The translations under genes were made by a program, and so were the position numbers. The notes beneath the pieces are model-generated. The model did no database searches. It saw only the letters and a program-made list of their open reading frames with translations, and was not told where the DNA came from. From positions 248,001 to 312,000 of the forward strand of contig CBDANA010000006.1 in NCBI GenBank assembly GCA_965197385.1: a stretch of 64,000 nucleotides of DNA, in the 5' to 3' direction. Origin of the DNA: G963667915 sp965197385. GTDB taxonomy: Bacteria; Acidobacteriota; Vicinamibacteria; Vicinamibacterales; UBA823. Shown here piece after piece: positions 17,918 through 26,675 of the stretch (position 1 is its first letter; every line of letters begins with the position of its first letter).

Positions 17918-18529
17918 TTAGCGTGGTCTGTATTCAACTTCGATGTTACTCACGATGGCGATCGGCCGCCCAGGCGACCGGAACACGTCCTGCCCGTCGA
18001 TGCGGATCACCTCGAGCACCTCCCCCAGTATGCTGACCTCGGTGACATTAGCCGGAACGGCCACGGAGATGCGCTCGAGCCCGACCGGCGCCACGGCCTT
18101 GACGCCGCCAGGCCCGGCGCCACCATCCACCCGATCCACGAGATCGTCCACAACGCGAAACTCGCTCTGCACGACACCCCGCGACAGCAGGGTGCTGTCC
18201 GACGTGAGCACACCGATCGTCGCGGTGTACCGCGCGAACGCCCGTCCGGCGCGCACTTGATCTTCCGAGTACGTGTGCCGATTGGAGAGATCGAACGTCA
18301 GGGTGGCCTCGCCGCGGTGGCGCGGAATCGTGATGATGATCCCGCCAGCCGGGTCCCGCCCCGTCAGCACGTCGCAGAAGCTGCCGCCCGTATAGATTCC
18401 GTGTCCGAGTAACGACGGACAGGCGACGCCCGCCGGCTCGATTCGGCTCGCCTGCGCCGTCAAGACGACACCGGCCGCCGCGGCGATGATCACGAGCGCT
18501 AACAGCCCGTGGTGAAAGTCCCGCTGCAT
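17918..18529 (-). CDS. Secreted protein of unknown function whose N-terminus comes from a MITE-like repeat
   Basis: 203 residues from ATG 18529. Residues 1-10 (MQRDFHHGLL) are encoded by the terminal repeat of the element at 18499-18664, and residues 9-30 form a signal-peptide hydrophobic core (ALVIIAAAAGVVLTAQA). The mature part (TFDLSNRHTYSEDQVRAG, ISVAVPANVTEVSILGEV) is beta-rich with no family I recognise. The frame is open further upstream through the element, but those residues have no gene-like character. A solo repeat end lies just downstream, so the gene is bracketed by two copies in the same orientation. Confidence 0.6.
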   Translation of the reverse strand: MQRDFHHGLLALVIIAAAAGVVLTAQASRIEPAGVACPSLLGHGIYTGGSFCDVLTGRDPAGGIIITIPRHRGEATLTFDLSNRHTYSEDQVRAGRAFARYTATIGVLTSDSTLLSRGVVQSEFRVVDDLVDRVDGGAGPGGVKAVAPVGLERISVAVPANVTEVSILGEVLEVIRIDGQDVFRSPGRPIAIVSNIEVEYRPR

Positions 18530-18664
18530 TCGACCGCCGATGCATCCCGCCCAGCGGCGTTGCTCGTCGGTCAAATACTCCTGGTATTCTCCCTCCTCGC
18601 GCCTTGCGAGGCGGGCGCTTCGACGGTCTCGGTGCGAAGCGTGACTTTCACCACGGGCTGCTAA
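18499..18664. mobile_element. MITE-like element, complete, with CTAA target duplication
   Basis: An 18-bp perfect inverted repeat (CAGCCCGTGGTGAAAGTC at 18503-18520, complement at 18643-18660) bounds a 158-bp element, flanked on both sides by CTAA (18499-18502, 18661-18664). It contains no transposase. The YTAR-type 4-bp duplication and the end sequence (13 of 19 positions shared with the IS5-family ends at 50055 and 52622, both ...GTCC) suggest mobilisation by an IS5-family transposase. Confidence 0.8.
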
Positions 18665-18686
18665 GACTGCCGCGCCAGCGGCACGC

Positions 18687-19313
18687 TCACAGGTCTTCGG
18701 CCACACAGGGCACCTCCTGCTCACTGGCCGCCCCCCAGGCCGTCGGCTCACCGCGACGGCGGATCAGCTCGAGGAACTCCATCCGCGTCCGCGCATCCTT
18801 GCGCAGGACGCCTAGCATGGCGCTCGTCACCGCCGTGCAGTTCTGCTTCTCGACCCCGCGCATCGACATGCAGAGATGCGTCGCCTCGAGCACGACCGCC
18901 ACGCCCAGGGGGTTGATCTTCTCGAGAATCGTGTTGGCAATCTGATTTGTCAGCCGCTCCTGCACCTGCAGCCGACGGCTGAACACTTCGACAAGGCGCG
19001 GAATCTTGCTGAGACCAATCACCTGGTTGCGCGGCACGTAGGCAACATGGCACTTCCCGAAGAACGGCAGCAAGTGATGCTCGCAGAGCGAATAGAAGTC
19101 GATGTCCTTGACGATCACCATCTCACTGTAGTCGACGTCAAACAGCGCGCCGTTGAGTACAGTGTCGACGTCGGTGGCGTAGCCAGCCGTCAGGAACTTG
19201 AGCGATTGCTCGACCCGTTCCGGCGTGCGCGCCAGTCCCTCCCGCGTCGGGTCTTCCCCCAACTGGACGAGGAGCGCGCGGATGAGATCACGCATGATCA
19301 CCATTCTACCCAT
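18687..19313 (-). CDS. folE: GTP cyclohydrolase I
   Basis: First step of tetrahydrofolate synthesis, GTP to dihydroneopterin triphosphate. 208 residues. Zinc ligands are C77 and H80 in SLCEHHLLPF and C148 in THLCMSMRG, so this is the zinc-dependent type IA. VPRNQVIGLSKIPRLVE and QERLTNQIA are family motifs. ATG 19295 is an alternative start giving MRDLIRALL. Its start overlaps the stop of the upstream hbd gene by 8 nt. Confidence 0.95.
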   Translation of the reverse strand: MGRMVIMRDLIRALLVQLGEDPTREGLARTPERVEQSLKFLTAGYATDVDTVLNGALFDVDYSEMVIVKDIDFYSLCEHHLLPFFGKCHVAYVPRNQVIGLSKIPRLVEVFSRRLQVQERLTNQIANTILEKINPLGVAVVLEATHLCMSMRGVEKQNCTAVTSAMLGVLRKDARTRMEFLELIRRRGEPTAWGAASEQEVPCVAEDL

Positions 19314-20163
19314 GCGAGTACGTGTAGAAGCCCTGGCCGCTCTTGCGGCCCAGGCGGCCGGCCAGTACCATGCGCTTCAGGAGCGGCGGCGGCGCGTAGG
19401 CCGGCTCCTTGAACTCCTCGAACATGATTCCGGCGATGTAGTAGGTCGTGTCGAGACCGACGAAGTCCAGCAGCGTGAACGGCCCCATCGGATAGCCGCA
19501 TCCCAGCGTCATCCCCCTGTCGATGTCCTCGAGCGTGCCGAGCCCGCGCTCGTACGCGCGAACCGCGTCCAGCAGGTAGGGCACAAGAAGTCGGTTGACG
19601 ATGAAGCCCGGACGGTCGGGCGCCGTGATCGGCTCCTTGCCCAGCGACTGGGCAAACGCGAACACGACCTGATAGGTCTCGTCGCTCGTGGTCAAGGCGC
19701 GGATGACCTCGACCAGCTTCATGATCGGCACCGGATTGAAGAAATGCAGCCCGCCCACCCGGTCGGGCCGGCGCGTAGCCGACGCGATCTCCGTGACACA
19801 TAGCGACGAGGTGTTCGACACGAAGATAGTCTTCTCCCCGACAGCCGATTCGAGCGCGCCGAAGACCTCGCGCTTGGCGTCCAGGTTCTCGACGACCGCC
19901 TCGATGACGAGGTCGCACGGCGCCAGATCCGCGATCCGCGTCGTGCCCGTCAGGCGACCCCGCGTCTCGTCCCTTGCCTCGGGCGTGACCTTCCCCTTCT
20001 TCACGCCGGCGTCGAGAAACTTATCGATACGGCCCAGCCCGCTGGCCAGGATCGCGTCATCGACTTCCCGTACCAGGGTCCGGTAGCCCGACTGCGCGCA
20101 GACCTGCGCGATGCCGGCGCCCATGAGCCCGCACCCCACAACACCGACCGTCTCTATCGCCAT
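19306..20163 (-). CDS. hbd: 3-hydroxybutyryl-CoA dehydrogenase
   Basis: Reduces acetoacetyl-CoA to 3-hydroxybutyryl-CoA or the reverse, in the cytoplasm. 285 residues. NAD motif GVVGCGLMGAGIAQVCA at 7-23; catalytic His and Asn in LHFFNPVPIMKLVEV with SNTSSL upstream; C-terminal dimer domain GFIVNRLLVPYLLDA and GPFTLLDFVGLDT. GGAGG lies 6 nt before ATG 20163. The nearby thiolase (21359) supplies the preceding step, so the cluster could serve butyrate/PHB-type or fatty-acid metabolism. Confidence 0.92.
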   Translation of the reverse strand: MAIETVGVVGCGLMGAGIAQVCAQSGYRTLVREVDDAILASGLGRIDKFLDAGVKKGKVTPEARDETRGRLTGTTRIADLAPCDLVIEAVVENLDAKREVFGALESAVGEKTIFVSNTSSLCVTEIASATRRPDRVGGLHFFNPVPIMKLVEVIRALTTSDETYQVVFAFAQSLGKEPITAPDRPGFIVNRLLVPYLLDAVRAYERGLGTLEDIDRGMTLGCGYPMGPFTLLDFVGLDTTYYIAGIMFEEFKEPAYAPPPLLKRMVLAGRLGRKSGQGFYTYSHG

Positions 20164-20176
20164 CTCGTCCTCCGGC

Positions 20177-20263
20177 TCACACCGTCTCGACCAGCGCCGC
20201 CAGGCTCGCCCGGCTGTGCCATCGGTGTGCGCCCACGCCGACGATGAACACTGACCGAGGCAT
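20177..20263 (-). CDS. Possible 28-codon small ORF or gene remnant
   Basis: ATG 20263 to TGA 20177 encodes MPRSVFIVGVGAHRW.. ending LAALVETV. The start resembles a Rossmann or thiolase-like beginning, but the match is too short to assign. No ribosome-binding site is evident. It may be a remnant or chance. Confidence 0.2.
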   Translation of the reverse strand: MPRSVFIVGVGAHRWHSRASLAALVETV

Positions 20264-20287
20264 CAGGCTCGTTTAAGGAGCGTCGGC

Positions 20288-21343
20288 TCATGCCGCCGCA
20301 CCGAGCGCCGCCACGATGGCGTCACCCATCTCGCACGTGCCGAGGGTACCGCCGATGTCACACGTGCCCCGGCCAGCCCGCACCACCTCGGCGACCGCCT
20401 GATCGATGGCGGCCGCCTCCCGCGACAGCTCCAGCGTATCCAGCATCAGCGCCGCGGACAGGATCGCACCGATCGGATTGGCCACGTTCTTGCTGGCATA
20501 TTTCGGCGCGGATCTATGCACCGGCTCGAACATCGACGTGCGGCCCGGGTGCACATTGCCCGAGGCCGCCATGCCCAGCCCACCCTGTAACTGCGCGCCC
20601 AGATCGGTGACGATGTCGCCGAACATATTGTTGGTGACGATCACGTCGAACTGCGCTGGATTCTTCACCAGCTGCATCGTCAGCGCATCGATGAATAGAT
20701 GACTGGCGTCAACCGGGGGATACGCGGGGGCGAGCTCACCGAAAACCTGCTGCCAGAGCGCATGGCCGTGCCGCAGGGCGTTGCTCTTGTCGGCCATGCA
20801 CAGCCGGCGCCGCGCCGTGGTCGCCGCAAACTCGAAGGCGCGCTTCACGATTCGGTGGACGTCAGTGTACGTGTTGATCTCCTCCTGCATGGCAATCTCG
20901 TCCGGCGTGTCCGCCTTGAACCGTCCGCCGATGCCGACGTACATGCCCTCGGTGTTCTCACGAAAGACGATGAAATTCACCTCGTCCCGCCCGCAGTCCT
21001 TCAACGGACACAGCCGGGCGTAGAGCAGCACGACCGGACGGTGATTCACTTACAGATCCAGCTCGAAGCGAGTCCCCAAGAGGATGTCCCTGGCGTGGCG
21101 CATGTCAGGAATGTGCGGGTCGCCGAGCGCGCCAATGAAGATCGCGTCGAACTCGTCCCGCAACATCCGGTAGCCGTCGGGGGGCATCGACACCCCGGTC
21201 GCCAGATAATGGTCGGCGCCATACGGCAAGTGCTCCAGGTCGAACGTCCGTCCGAAGATCCGGCCGACCGCCTCGATCACCTTGACCGCCTCGGCCGTGA
21301 CGTCCTGGCCGATCCCATCGCCGGGAATGACTGCAATCTTCAT
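20288..21343 (-). pseudogene. Isocitrate/isopropylmalate dehydrogenase-family gene with in-frame TAA
   Basis: From ATG 21343 the frame gives a family N-terminus (IAVIPGDGIGQDVTAEAVKV), then stops at TAA 21050-21052 after LLGTRFELDL. The same frame continues at once with VNHRPVVLL.ARLCPLK and all later motifs: NFIVFRENTEGMYVG, CMADKSNALRHG, VTNNMFGDIVTDLGAQLQGG and FEPVHRSAPKYA. The family has an aromatic residue (L-Y-V-N) where the stop lies, so TAC or TAT to TAA explains it. Otherwise full length, 351 codons. Substrate (isopropylmalate, isocitrate or similar) is unsettled. A GTG directly after the stop could restart translation, but the N-terminal half of the NAD domain would be lost. Confidence 0.85.
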
Positions 21344-21358
21344 CGGTGTACCGCGAAA

Positions 21359-22564
21359 TCAGGCGCGATCGACCGCCAGCGCCATCCCCATACCACCACT
21401 CACGCACAGCGCTGCGAGACCGCGGCCGGCCTTCCGCCGTTCGAGCTCGTACAGCAGCGTCACGACCATGCGGGCGCCCGTGCACCCGATCGGATGGCCC
21501 AGCGCAATCGCGCCGCCGTTGACGTTCAGCCGGTCTCGCACGATCGGCACATCGCGCAGCACGGCGAGCACTTGCGGCGCGAACGCCTCGTTCAACTCCA
21601 CCAGGTCGTAATCGTCGATCGACCGGCTCAGGCGCGTGAACAGCTTCTGCATGGCGGGCACTGGCCCGATTCCCATGATGCGCGGGTCGACGCCGGCGCT
21701 GGCCCACCCCGCGAGCCGCGCCATCGGACGGCACCCGAGTTCCTCCGCACGCGCGGCGCTTGCCAGCACGAGCGCCGCGCCGCCGTCGGTGATCCCCGAC
21801 GCCGAACCGGCCGTGATGATACCCGGCCGCCCCTCGACCTCCGGAAAGACCGGCGCCAGTTTTCCTAGCAACTCGATCGTCGTGCCCGGCCTGAGGTGCT
21901 CGTCGCGCGCGACGACGGTTACCTCCCCTTTCCGGTCGCTCACCTCGACCGGCGCGATCTCGGCGTCGAAGTGTCCGGCCGATATCGCGGCCGCGGCGCA
22001 CTGCTGGCTCCCGAGCGCGTAGGCGTCGGACGCCTCGCGCGTGATACCATATTGCCGCGCCAGCACCTCCGCCGTCTCGCCCATGATCAGTTCGGACAGC
22101 GGGCAGAAAAATCCGTCCCGGTACATGCCATCGACGAGGTCCGCGTGGCCCATCCGACGCCCCCAGCGAGCGTCCTCCGAGTCGATGAGATACGGCATGC
22201 GGCTCATCGACTCGATGCCCCCGACGACCACCACGCGCGCCTCGCCGAGCGCAATCGCCTGGGCGCCGCTCGCGATTGCCTGCAGGCCGGACGCGCACGC
22301 CTTGTTCACCGTCTGGGCCGGCACGGCGTCCGGCAGCCCGGCGCGCCGGCCAACCTGCCTGGCCGGATTCGGCCCTGACCCCGCTTGCCGCGCGTGCCCG
22401 ATCCAGACATCGTCAACGTCTTGCGGCCCGACGCCGGCGCGATGCAGCGCGGCTCGCGCCGCCACCGCACCCAGTTCCGCCGGATGGATCCGCCGCAACG
22501 ATCCGCCGTACTTGCCGATGGGGGTACGCGCCGCGCCCAGGATGACGACATCCGTCGTCAGCAT
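21359..22564 (-). CDS. Acetyl-CoA acetyltransferase (thiolase)
   Basis: 401 residues, standard for thiolase II. Nucleophile Cys in NKACASGLQA (near 90), catalytic His in GGAIALGHPIGCTG (near 350) and the proton-donating Cys in CVSGGMG near the C-terminus. VELNEAFAPQ is the NEAF motif. It condenses two acetyl-CoA to acetoacetyl-CoA or runs in the degradative direction. It is first of a minus-strand run with the dehydrogenase-like gene (15 nt gap), hbd and folE, and divergent from trkA. Confidence 0.92.
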   Translation of the reverse strand: MLTTDVVILGAARTPIGKYGGSLRRIHPAELGAVAARAALHRAGVGPQDVDDVWIGHARQAGSGPNPARQVGRRAGLPDAVPAQTVNKACASGLQAIASGAQAIALGEARVVVVGGIESMSRMPYLIDSEDARWGRRMGHADLVDGMYRDGFFCPLSELIMGETAEVLARQYGITREASDAYALGSQQCAAAAISAGHFDAEIAPVEVSDRKGEVTVVARDEHLRPGTTIELLGKLAPVFPEVEGRPGIITAGSASGITDGGAALVLASAARAEELGCRPMARLAGWASAGVDPRIMGIGPVPAMQKLFTRLSRSIDDYDLVELNEAFAPQVLAVLRDVPIVRDRLNVNGGAIALGHPIGCTGARMVVTLLYELERRKAGRGLAALCVSGGMGMALAVDRA

Positions 22565-22676
22565 AACCTTCGCATCATAGCAGAACTGCGCACAACTGCT
22601 CGGTCACGCGCGGGGCCGCGCCGTCGGCCGTTGCCAAACCTTAGGCCGAGTGCCAGAATGGAAATTGCGTTCGACG

Positions 22677-24023
22677 ATGCGCATCATCCTCATAGGCGGT
22701 GGCGAGATCGGCTATACGCTGGCCAAGGCGCTCGCGCCCGACCACGACCTTCACGTCGTCGATCACGACCCCGCCACCGCCGACCGCTTCCACTCGCTCG
22801 ACGTGAGCTTCGTGCTCGGCAGCGGCACCAGCGCCGCGGTGCTGCGACGCGGCGGCGTCGAATCGTGCGACCTGGCTATCACCTGCACCGGGCTCGACGA
22901 GGTGAACATTGTCGCCTGCTCCATCGCCAAGAACCTGGGCGCCACCAAGACTGTCTGCTTCGTATCGCGGGACGACTTTCTGGGATCGGTGGGTGGCGGT
23001 GACAATCTCCGCGAGCACTTCGGCGTCGACCAGGTCATCTGGCCGGAGGCGCAGCTGGCCGCGGCCATCGAGCGCATCATCGCCGCCCCCGGCGCAATCG
23101 ACGCCGAGATCTTCGCCGGCGGCCAGGTCCAGCTGCTCGAATACCGCCTCGAACAGGGCTCTCCGCTCACGGCCGCCCCCCTCGCCTCGCTGAACCTCCC
23201 ACGCGGCGTGGTGATGGTGGCGGTCAAACGCGGCGACACCATCACGATCCCACGTGGCAACACACGACTGCAGCCGGGCGACAAGGCAATTGTCATGGGG
23301 CGGCGCGATGCCATGTCGGCGATCAAAGCCAAGGTCGCGCCTGGCGGCGGGAGCTTGCGCAACGCGCGGCTGGTCACGATCATCGGCGGCGGCGACGTCG
23401 GGTTCCGCCTGGCACAGCTGCTCGATCCGCACCATGACGTGCGGTTGCGGGTCATCGAGCGCGACCGACCGCGGGGCGAAATGCTCGCGGCGACGCTCAC
23501 GCGCGCCCTGATCCTGAATGGCGATGGCACCGATCTCGAGCTGCTCGAGACGGAGGAAATCGGACGCAGCGACGTCCTCGTCTCCGTCATCGACAACGAC
23601 GAGCGTAACCTGCTCGCCTCACTCCTGGGACGCCAGCTGGGCGTCGGCAAGATCATCACGCGAGTGAGCAAGCCGGCGAACCTGCGACTGTTCGAGCGGG
23701 TCGGCATCGACGTGGCGCTGTCGGCTCGCAGCGCGGCCGTCGAGTCGATCATCCACCAGATCGCGGGCGGCACGGCGGATCTGCTGGCCGTGCTCGAAGA
23801 AGGCCAGGCGAAGGTGTTCGAGCTGGTCGTGCCTGCCGAGTATCCGCCGACCGCCCTGCGTGATCTCACGGCGCCGCCCGAGTCGATCATCGGGACGATC
23901 CTGCGCGACGGTGACGCCATCGTCCCGCTCGGCAAAGATCGGATCGAGCCGGGCGACCGGCTGCTCGTCTTCTGCACCAGCCGGGCGGCCGAGCAGGTGC
24001 AGCGGTTCTTCGCGTCGCCGTAA
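22677..24023 (+). CDS. trkA: Trk potassium uptake regulatory subunit TrkA
   Basis: 448 residues from ATG 22677 (MRIILIGGGEIGYTLA), chosen over an open extension of nine codons because the Rossmann fold starts there. Two tandem RCK units: NAD motif GGGEIGYTLAKAL, then a second at IIGGGDVGFRLAQLL near residue 235, each followed by an RCK_C lobe (FELVVPAEYPPTALRDL and similar). TrkA binds NAD(H)/ATP in the cytoplasm and gates TrkH, encoded 16 nt downstream. Confidence 0.93.
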   Translation: MRIILIGGGEIGYTLAKALAPDHDLHVVDHDPATADRFHSLDVSFVLGSGTSAAVLRRGGVESCDLAITCTGLDEVNIVACSIAKNLGATKTVCFVSRDDFLGSVGGGDNLREHFGVDQVIWPEAQLAAAIERIIAAPGAIDAEIFAGGQVQLLEYRLEQGSPLTAAPLASLNLPRGVVMVAVKRGDTITIPRGNTRLQPGDKAIVMGRRDAMSAIKAKVAPGGGSLRNARLVTIIGGGDVGFRLAQLLDPHHDVRLRVIERDRPRGEMLAATLTRALILNGDGTDLELLETEEIGRSDVLVSVIDNDERNLLASLLGRQLGVGKIITRVSKPANLRLFERVGIDVALSARSAAVESIIHQIAGGTADLLAVLEEGQAKVFELVVPAEYPPTALRDLTAPPESIIGTILRDGDAIVPLGKDRIEPGDRLLVFCTSRAAEQVQRFFASP

Positions 24024-24039
24024 CGCCAGCCATCACGCG

Positions 24040-25497
24040 ATGCGACTCGTCATCGTTCTTCACCTCATTGGCACGATTCTCAGGGTCTTCGGTGCCACGC
24101 TTCTCGCGCCGCTCATCGTCGCCCTCTACTGGGGGGAAAGGTCTGACGCCGCCGGCTTCGTCGCCGCCGGCCTCCTGGCACTCGTCGCCGGGCAGGCCAT
24201 GCGCTGCCGATCCGACGAGCGCGAATACGTGCTGCGCCGCGTCGAGGGCCTCGCCATCGTCGCGGGCACCTGGCTGGCGGTGGCCGCGGTGGGCGCGGTG
24301 CCGTACGCCGTTGGCGGCCTATCCCCGATCGACGCGGTCTTCGAGTCGATGTCGGGGCTGACGGCGACCGGTGCGACCATCCTCACCCAGTTCGAGGATC
24401 TCGGCCGCGGACTGATGTTCTGGCGCTCGATGTCGCAGTGGCTGGGTGGCATGGGGGTCATCACGCTGTTCATCGCCGTCCTGCCGCGTCTGGCGATCGG
24501 GGGCCGCCAGCTCTTCTTCGCCGAAGCGCCCGGACCGACAGACGAGGGGCTCACGCCTCAGATCCGGAAGACGGCCGCGGTCCTGTGGCGGCTCTACGTC
24601 GGCCTGACCGTGGCTGAATTCCTGGCGCTGATGCTAGCCGGCATGCCAGCGTACGATGCCATCTGCCACGCCATGACGACCATCGCGGCAGGCGGCTTCT
24701 CGCCAAACCGGGCGTCGATCATGGGGTACGAGAGCGCCGCGATCGAATGGATCATCTGCGGCTTTATGTTCCTGGCCGGGGCAAACTTCGCCCTGCAGTA
24801 CCGGGCTTTGTGCGGCCGGCCACGCGCGTTGTTCGGCGACGACGAGTTCCGCGTCTACGCCGGCATCGTCGTCGTGGCAACGCTGGCGCTCTCGGGGTTC
24901 CTGTGGCAGACTGGTACGGCAACGGTGAATGCGCTGCGGGCGGCACTGTTCCAGACGCTGTCGATCCTCACGACGACCGGATACGCCAGCACCGACTACA
25001 ACGCATGGACCGATCAGTCCCGTTTGGTCCTCCTCGTTCTCATGTTTATCGGGGGGTGCGCCGGATCGGCGGCCGGCGGACCGAAGGTGGTGCGCCAGGT
25101 CCTGATCGCCCGCTACACCTTGCTGGAATTGAAGAAGACGCTGCACCCGCGGGCGGTACTCCCCGTCAAGCTCGGCGGCAAGGTCGTGCCGGAAGACGTG
25201 ATGCGGGCGGTCCTCGTGTTCTTCCTCTTCTACCTGCTGGTCTTCGCGCTGTGTGCCGGTCTGGTCGTCGCCCTCGGCGCCGACATCCTGACCGGCGTCA
25301 CCGCGGGGATCGCGACGCTCGGCAACGTCGGCCCGGGCTTCAATCAGATCGGCCCGATGGCCAGCTACGCTGACCTCCACCCGGTCAGCAAGCTGGTGCT
25401 GACCGCCGCGATGTGGGTCGGCCGGCTCGAGGTACTCACGGTGCTGGCCCTCCTCCGCCCCGAAGTGTGGCGGTCGGTCCGTGTCCAGGCCGACTAG
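24040..25497 (+). CDS. trkH: Trk potassium transporter membrane subunit TrkH
   Basis: 485 residues from ATG 24040, 16 nt after trkA; the longer frame overlaps trkA and is rejected. Four pore repeats each carry a selectivity-filter Gly: SGLTATGATIL, MTTIAAGGFSPN, LSILTTTGYAST and ATLGNVGPGFNQ. About ten membrane helices. GGCAGSAAGGPKVVRQ is the conserved intracellular gate-loop segment. Inner-membrane K+ channel-like transporter. Confidence 0.93.
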   Translation: MRLVIVLHLIGTILRVFGATLLAPLIVALYWGERSDAAGFVAAGLLALVAGQAMRCRSDEREYVLRRVEGLAIVAGTWLAVAAVGAVPYAVGGLSPIDAVFESMSGLTATGATILTQFEDLGRGLMFWRSMSQWLGGMGVITLFIAVLPRLAIGGRQLFFAEAPGPTDEGLTPQIRKTAAVLWRLYVGLTVAEFLALMLAGMPAYDAICHAMTTIAAGGFSPNRASIMGYESAAIEWIICGFMFLAGANFALQYRALCGRPRALFGDDEFRVYAGIVVVATLALSGFLWQTGTATVNALRAALFQTLSILTTTGYASTDYNAWTDQSRLVLLVLMFIGGCAGSAAGGPKVVRQVLIARYTLLELKKTLHPRAVLPVKLGGKVVPEDVMRAVLVFFLFYLLVFALCAGLVVALGADILTGVTAGIATLGNVGPGFNQIGPMASYADLHPVSKLVLTAAMWVGRLEVLTVLALLRPEVWRSVRVQAD

Positions 25498-25620
25498 GAG
25501 CCCGGTCAATTTTCAGATTCGGACCGACACATCGTTTCAGAGCGATGGTCATCACGTGCACATCTGTACCGAGTCACCTGCGTGTCGATCGTTGTGCGAT
25601 AATGGTGCCTCGTATCTGCT

Positions 25621-25971
25621 AACGAGCCCGAGCGCCGTCACAGCCCGCGGCTCGAGATCCTCGGCGAGCTCGGCGGCGAGGTGATGGTCTTTCACGCGAT
25701 GTCAGTGAAGGACCTCAGCGTGACCGGTGTGCGTGTCGAGACCCCGTTCACATTCCAGCTCGACTCGCTCCACGAGCTCAGGCTGACCCTGGGCGACCAG
25801 TCGATCGTCGTGAAGGGCCGCGTCGCACACTGCCAGATCAGCGACGTCGAGTAAGAGCAGCTCTCCTACCAGGCCGGCTTCGAGTTCGTGGACCTCACGG
25901 AGCGCGCCCAGGACGTCATCAAGCAGTTCCTCGAGACCGTGGAGTCCGCGCGCCGCGGCGACGGAGACTGA
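25621..25971 (+). pseudogene. PilZ-domain gene with in-frame TAA and no start codon
   Basis: One frame encodes a PilZ-like domain: ERRHSPRLEILGELGGEV, VKDLSVTGVRVE (the D.S..G motif), GRVAHCQI, then TAA at 25852-25854, then YQAGFEFVDLTERAQDVIKQF to TGA 25969. The RxxxR and D/NxSxxG c-di-GMP motifs are seen as RRHSPR and DLSVTG. No ATG, GTG or TTG precedes the conserved part in this frame after the TAA at 25600, while ATG 25602 lies in another frame; a frameshift near the start is likely. Intact proteins of this type are c-di-GMP receptors. Confidence 0.7.
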
Positions 25972-25984
25972 GCGCGAACCCGGC

Positions 25985-26060
25985 CTCTCGGCTCTTGGCT
26001 CTCGGCTCTCGACTTCCGCAACCCGTAGGCCGGGCTCGTCTACCCGAGGGCCCAGAGCCG
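25985..26060. repeat. Heptamer array with inverted arm (hairpin-forming)
   Basis: CTCTCGG, CTCTTGG, CTCTCGG, CTCTCGA run from 25985 to 26012. The arm CCGAGGGCCCAGAGCCG (26044-26060) pairs with CGGCTCTTGGCTCTCGG (25989-26005) at 15 of 17 positions. It sits between the converging PilZ remnant and the cyclotransferase gene. Confidence 0.75.
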
Positions 26061-26066
26061 AAAAGG

Positions 26067-26477
26067 CTAGCGCACGCGGATGTAATCGAGATAGTCGCCA
26101 GACGGAATCCGTGGCGCTTGACCGAGCGGCGCGTTGTAGAAGTACGCCCAGGCTTGCGCCGTGCCCCCGTCGTCGAGCTCGACGGGAATCTGACTGCGCG
26201 TGTAGAGGCTGTGGTCCGGGTCGGCCGGACGGTGTCCCTCGATCTCGTCCAGCGCTTCGAACACCACCTCGGGGTCTTTCATCTCGTAGACTTCACCCCA
26301 CACCCGCCCTTCAGCGGCCGGCACGGCGGCCGGATAGATACCGAGGTCGTAGAGCGCGGCCTGAATCGATCCCCGGCCGACGTAGCTGAGCCTGCCATCG
26401 ATGCCCGCCCGGCCCCGCCGATCGAACCCGGTGCGCAAGGTACCGTAGAAGAACACCAACTCTGACACAGTCTCCAC
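26067..26477 (-). CDS. Gamma-glutamylcyclotransferase-like protein (GGCT/AIG2 fold)
   Basis: 136 residues. LVFFYGTLRTGFDRRG carries the YGTL substrate loop, and ALDEIEG supplies the catalytic Glu. Members release 5-oxoproline from gamma-glutamyl amines or peptides; the substrate here is unknown. The upstream spacer (26478-26675) has a perfect 16-bp tandem duplication (CAGGTTCGGAATGAAA, near 26585-26616) and no gene. Confidence 0.8.
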   Translation of the reverse strand: METVSELVFFYGTLRTGFDRRGRAGIDGRLSYVGRGSIQAALYDLGIYPAAVPAAEGRVWGEVYEMKDPEVVFEALDEIEGHRPADPDHSLYTRSQIPVELDDGGTAQAWAYFYNAPLGQAPRIPSGDYLDYIRVR

Positions 26478-26675
26478 CTCTGCCTCGCACCGGCCGGCCA
26501 GTCACCCGCTCACAGGCGCACCGGCGCCCTCACGGACGCGGAAGCACACGCGGAGTCGGCCGCGTGGAAAATGACGCCGGGACCAGGTTCGGAATGAAAC
26601 AGGTTCGGAATGAAAGATGAGCCTGTGCCCGGGGAGTGTACGGGGAGGACCCCCGGGAGTCAAGACCGGCCGGCG

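Noticed and set aside
22641..25509. Long minus-strand frames opposite trkA and trkH
   Set aside because: They are Arg/Ser/Pro-rich shadows of GC-rich coding DNA with no recognisable domain.
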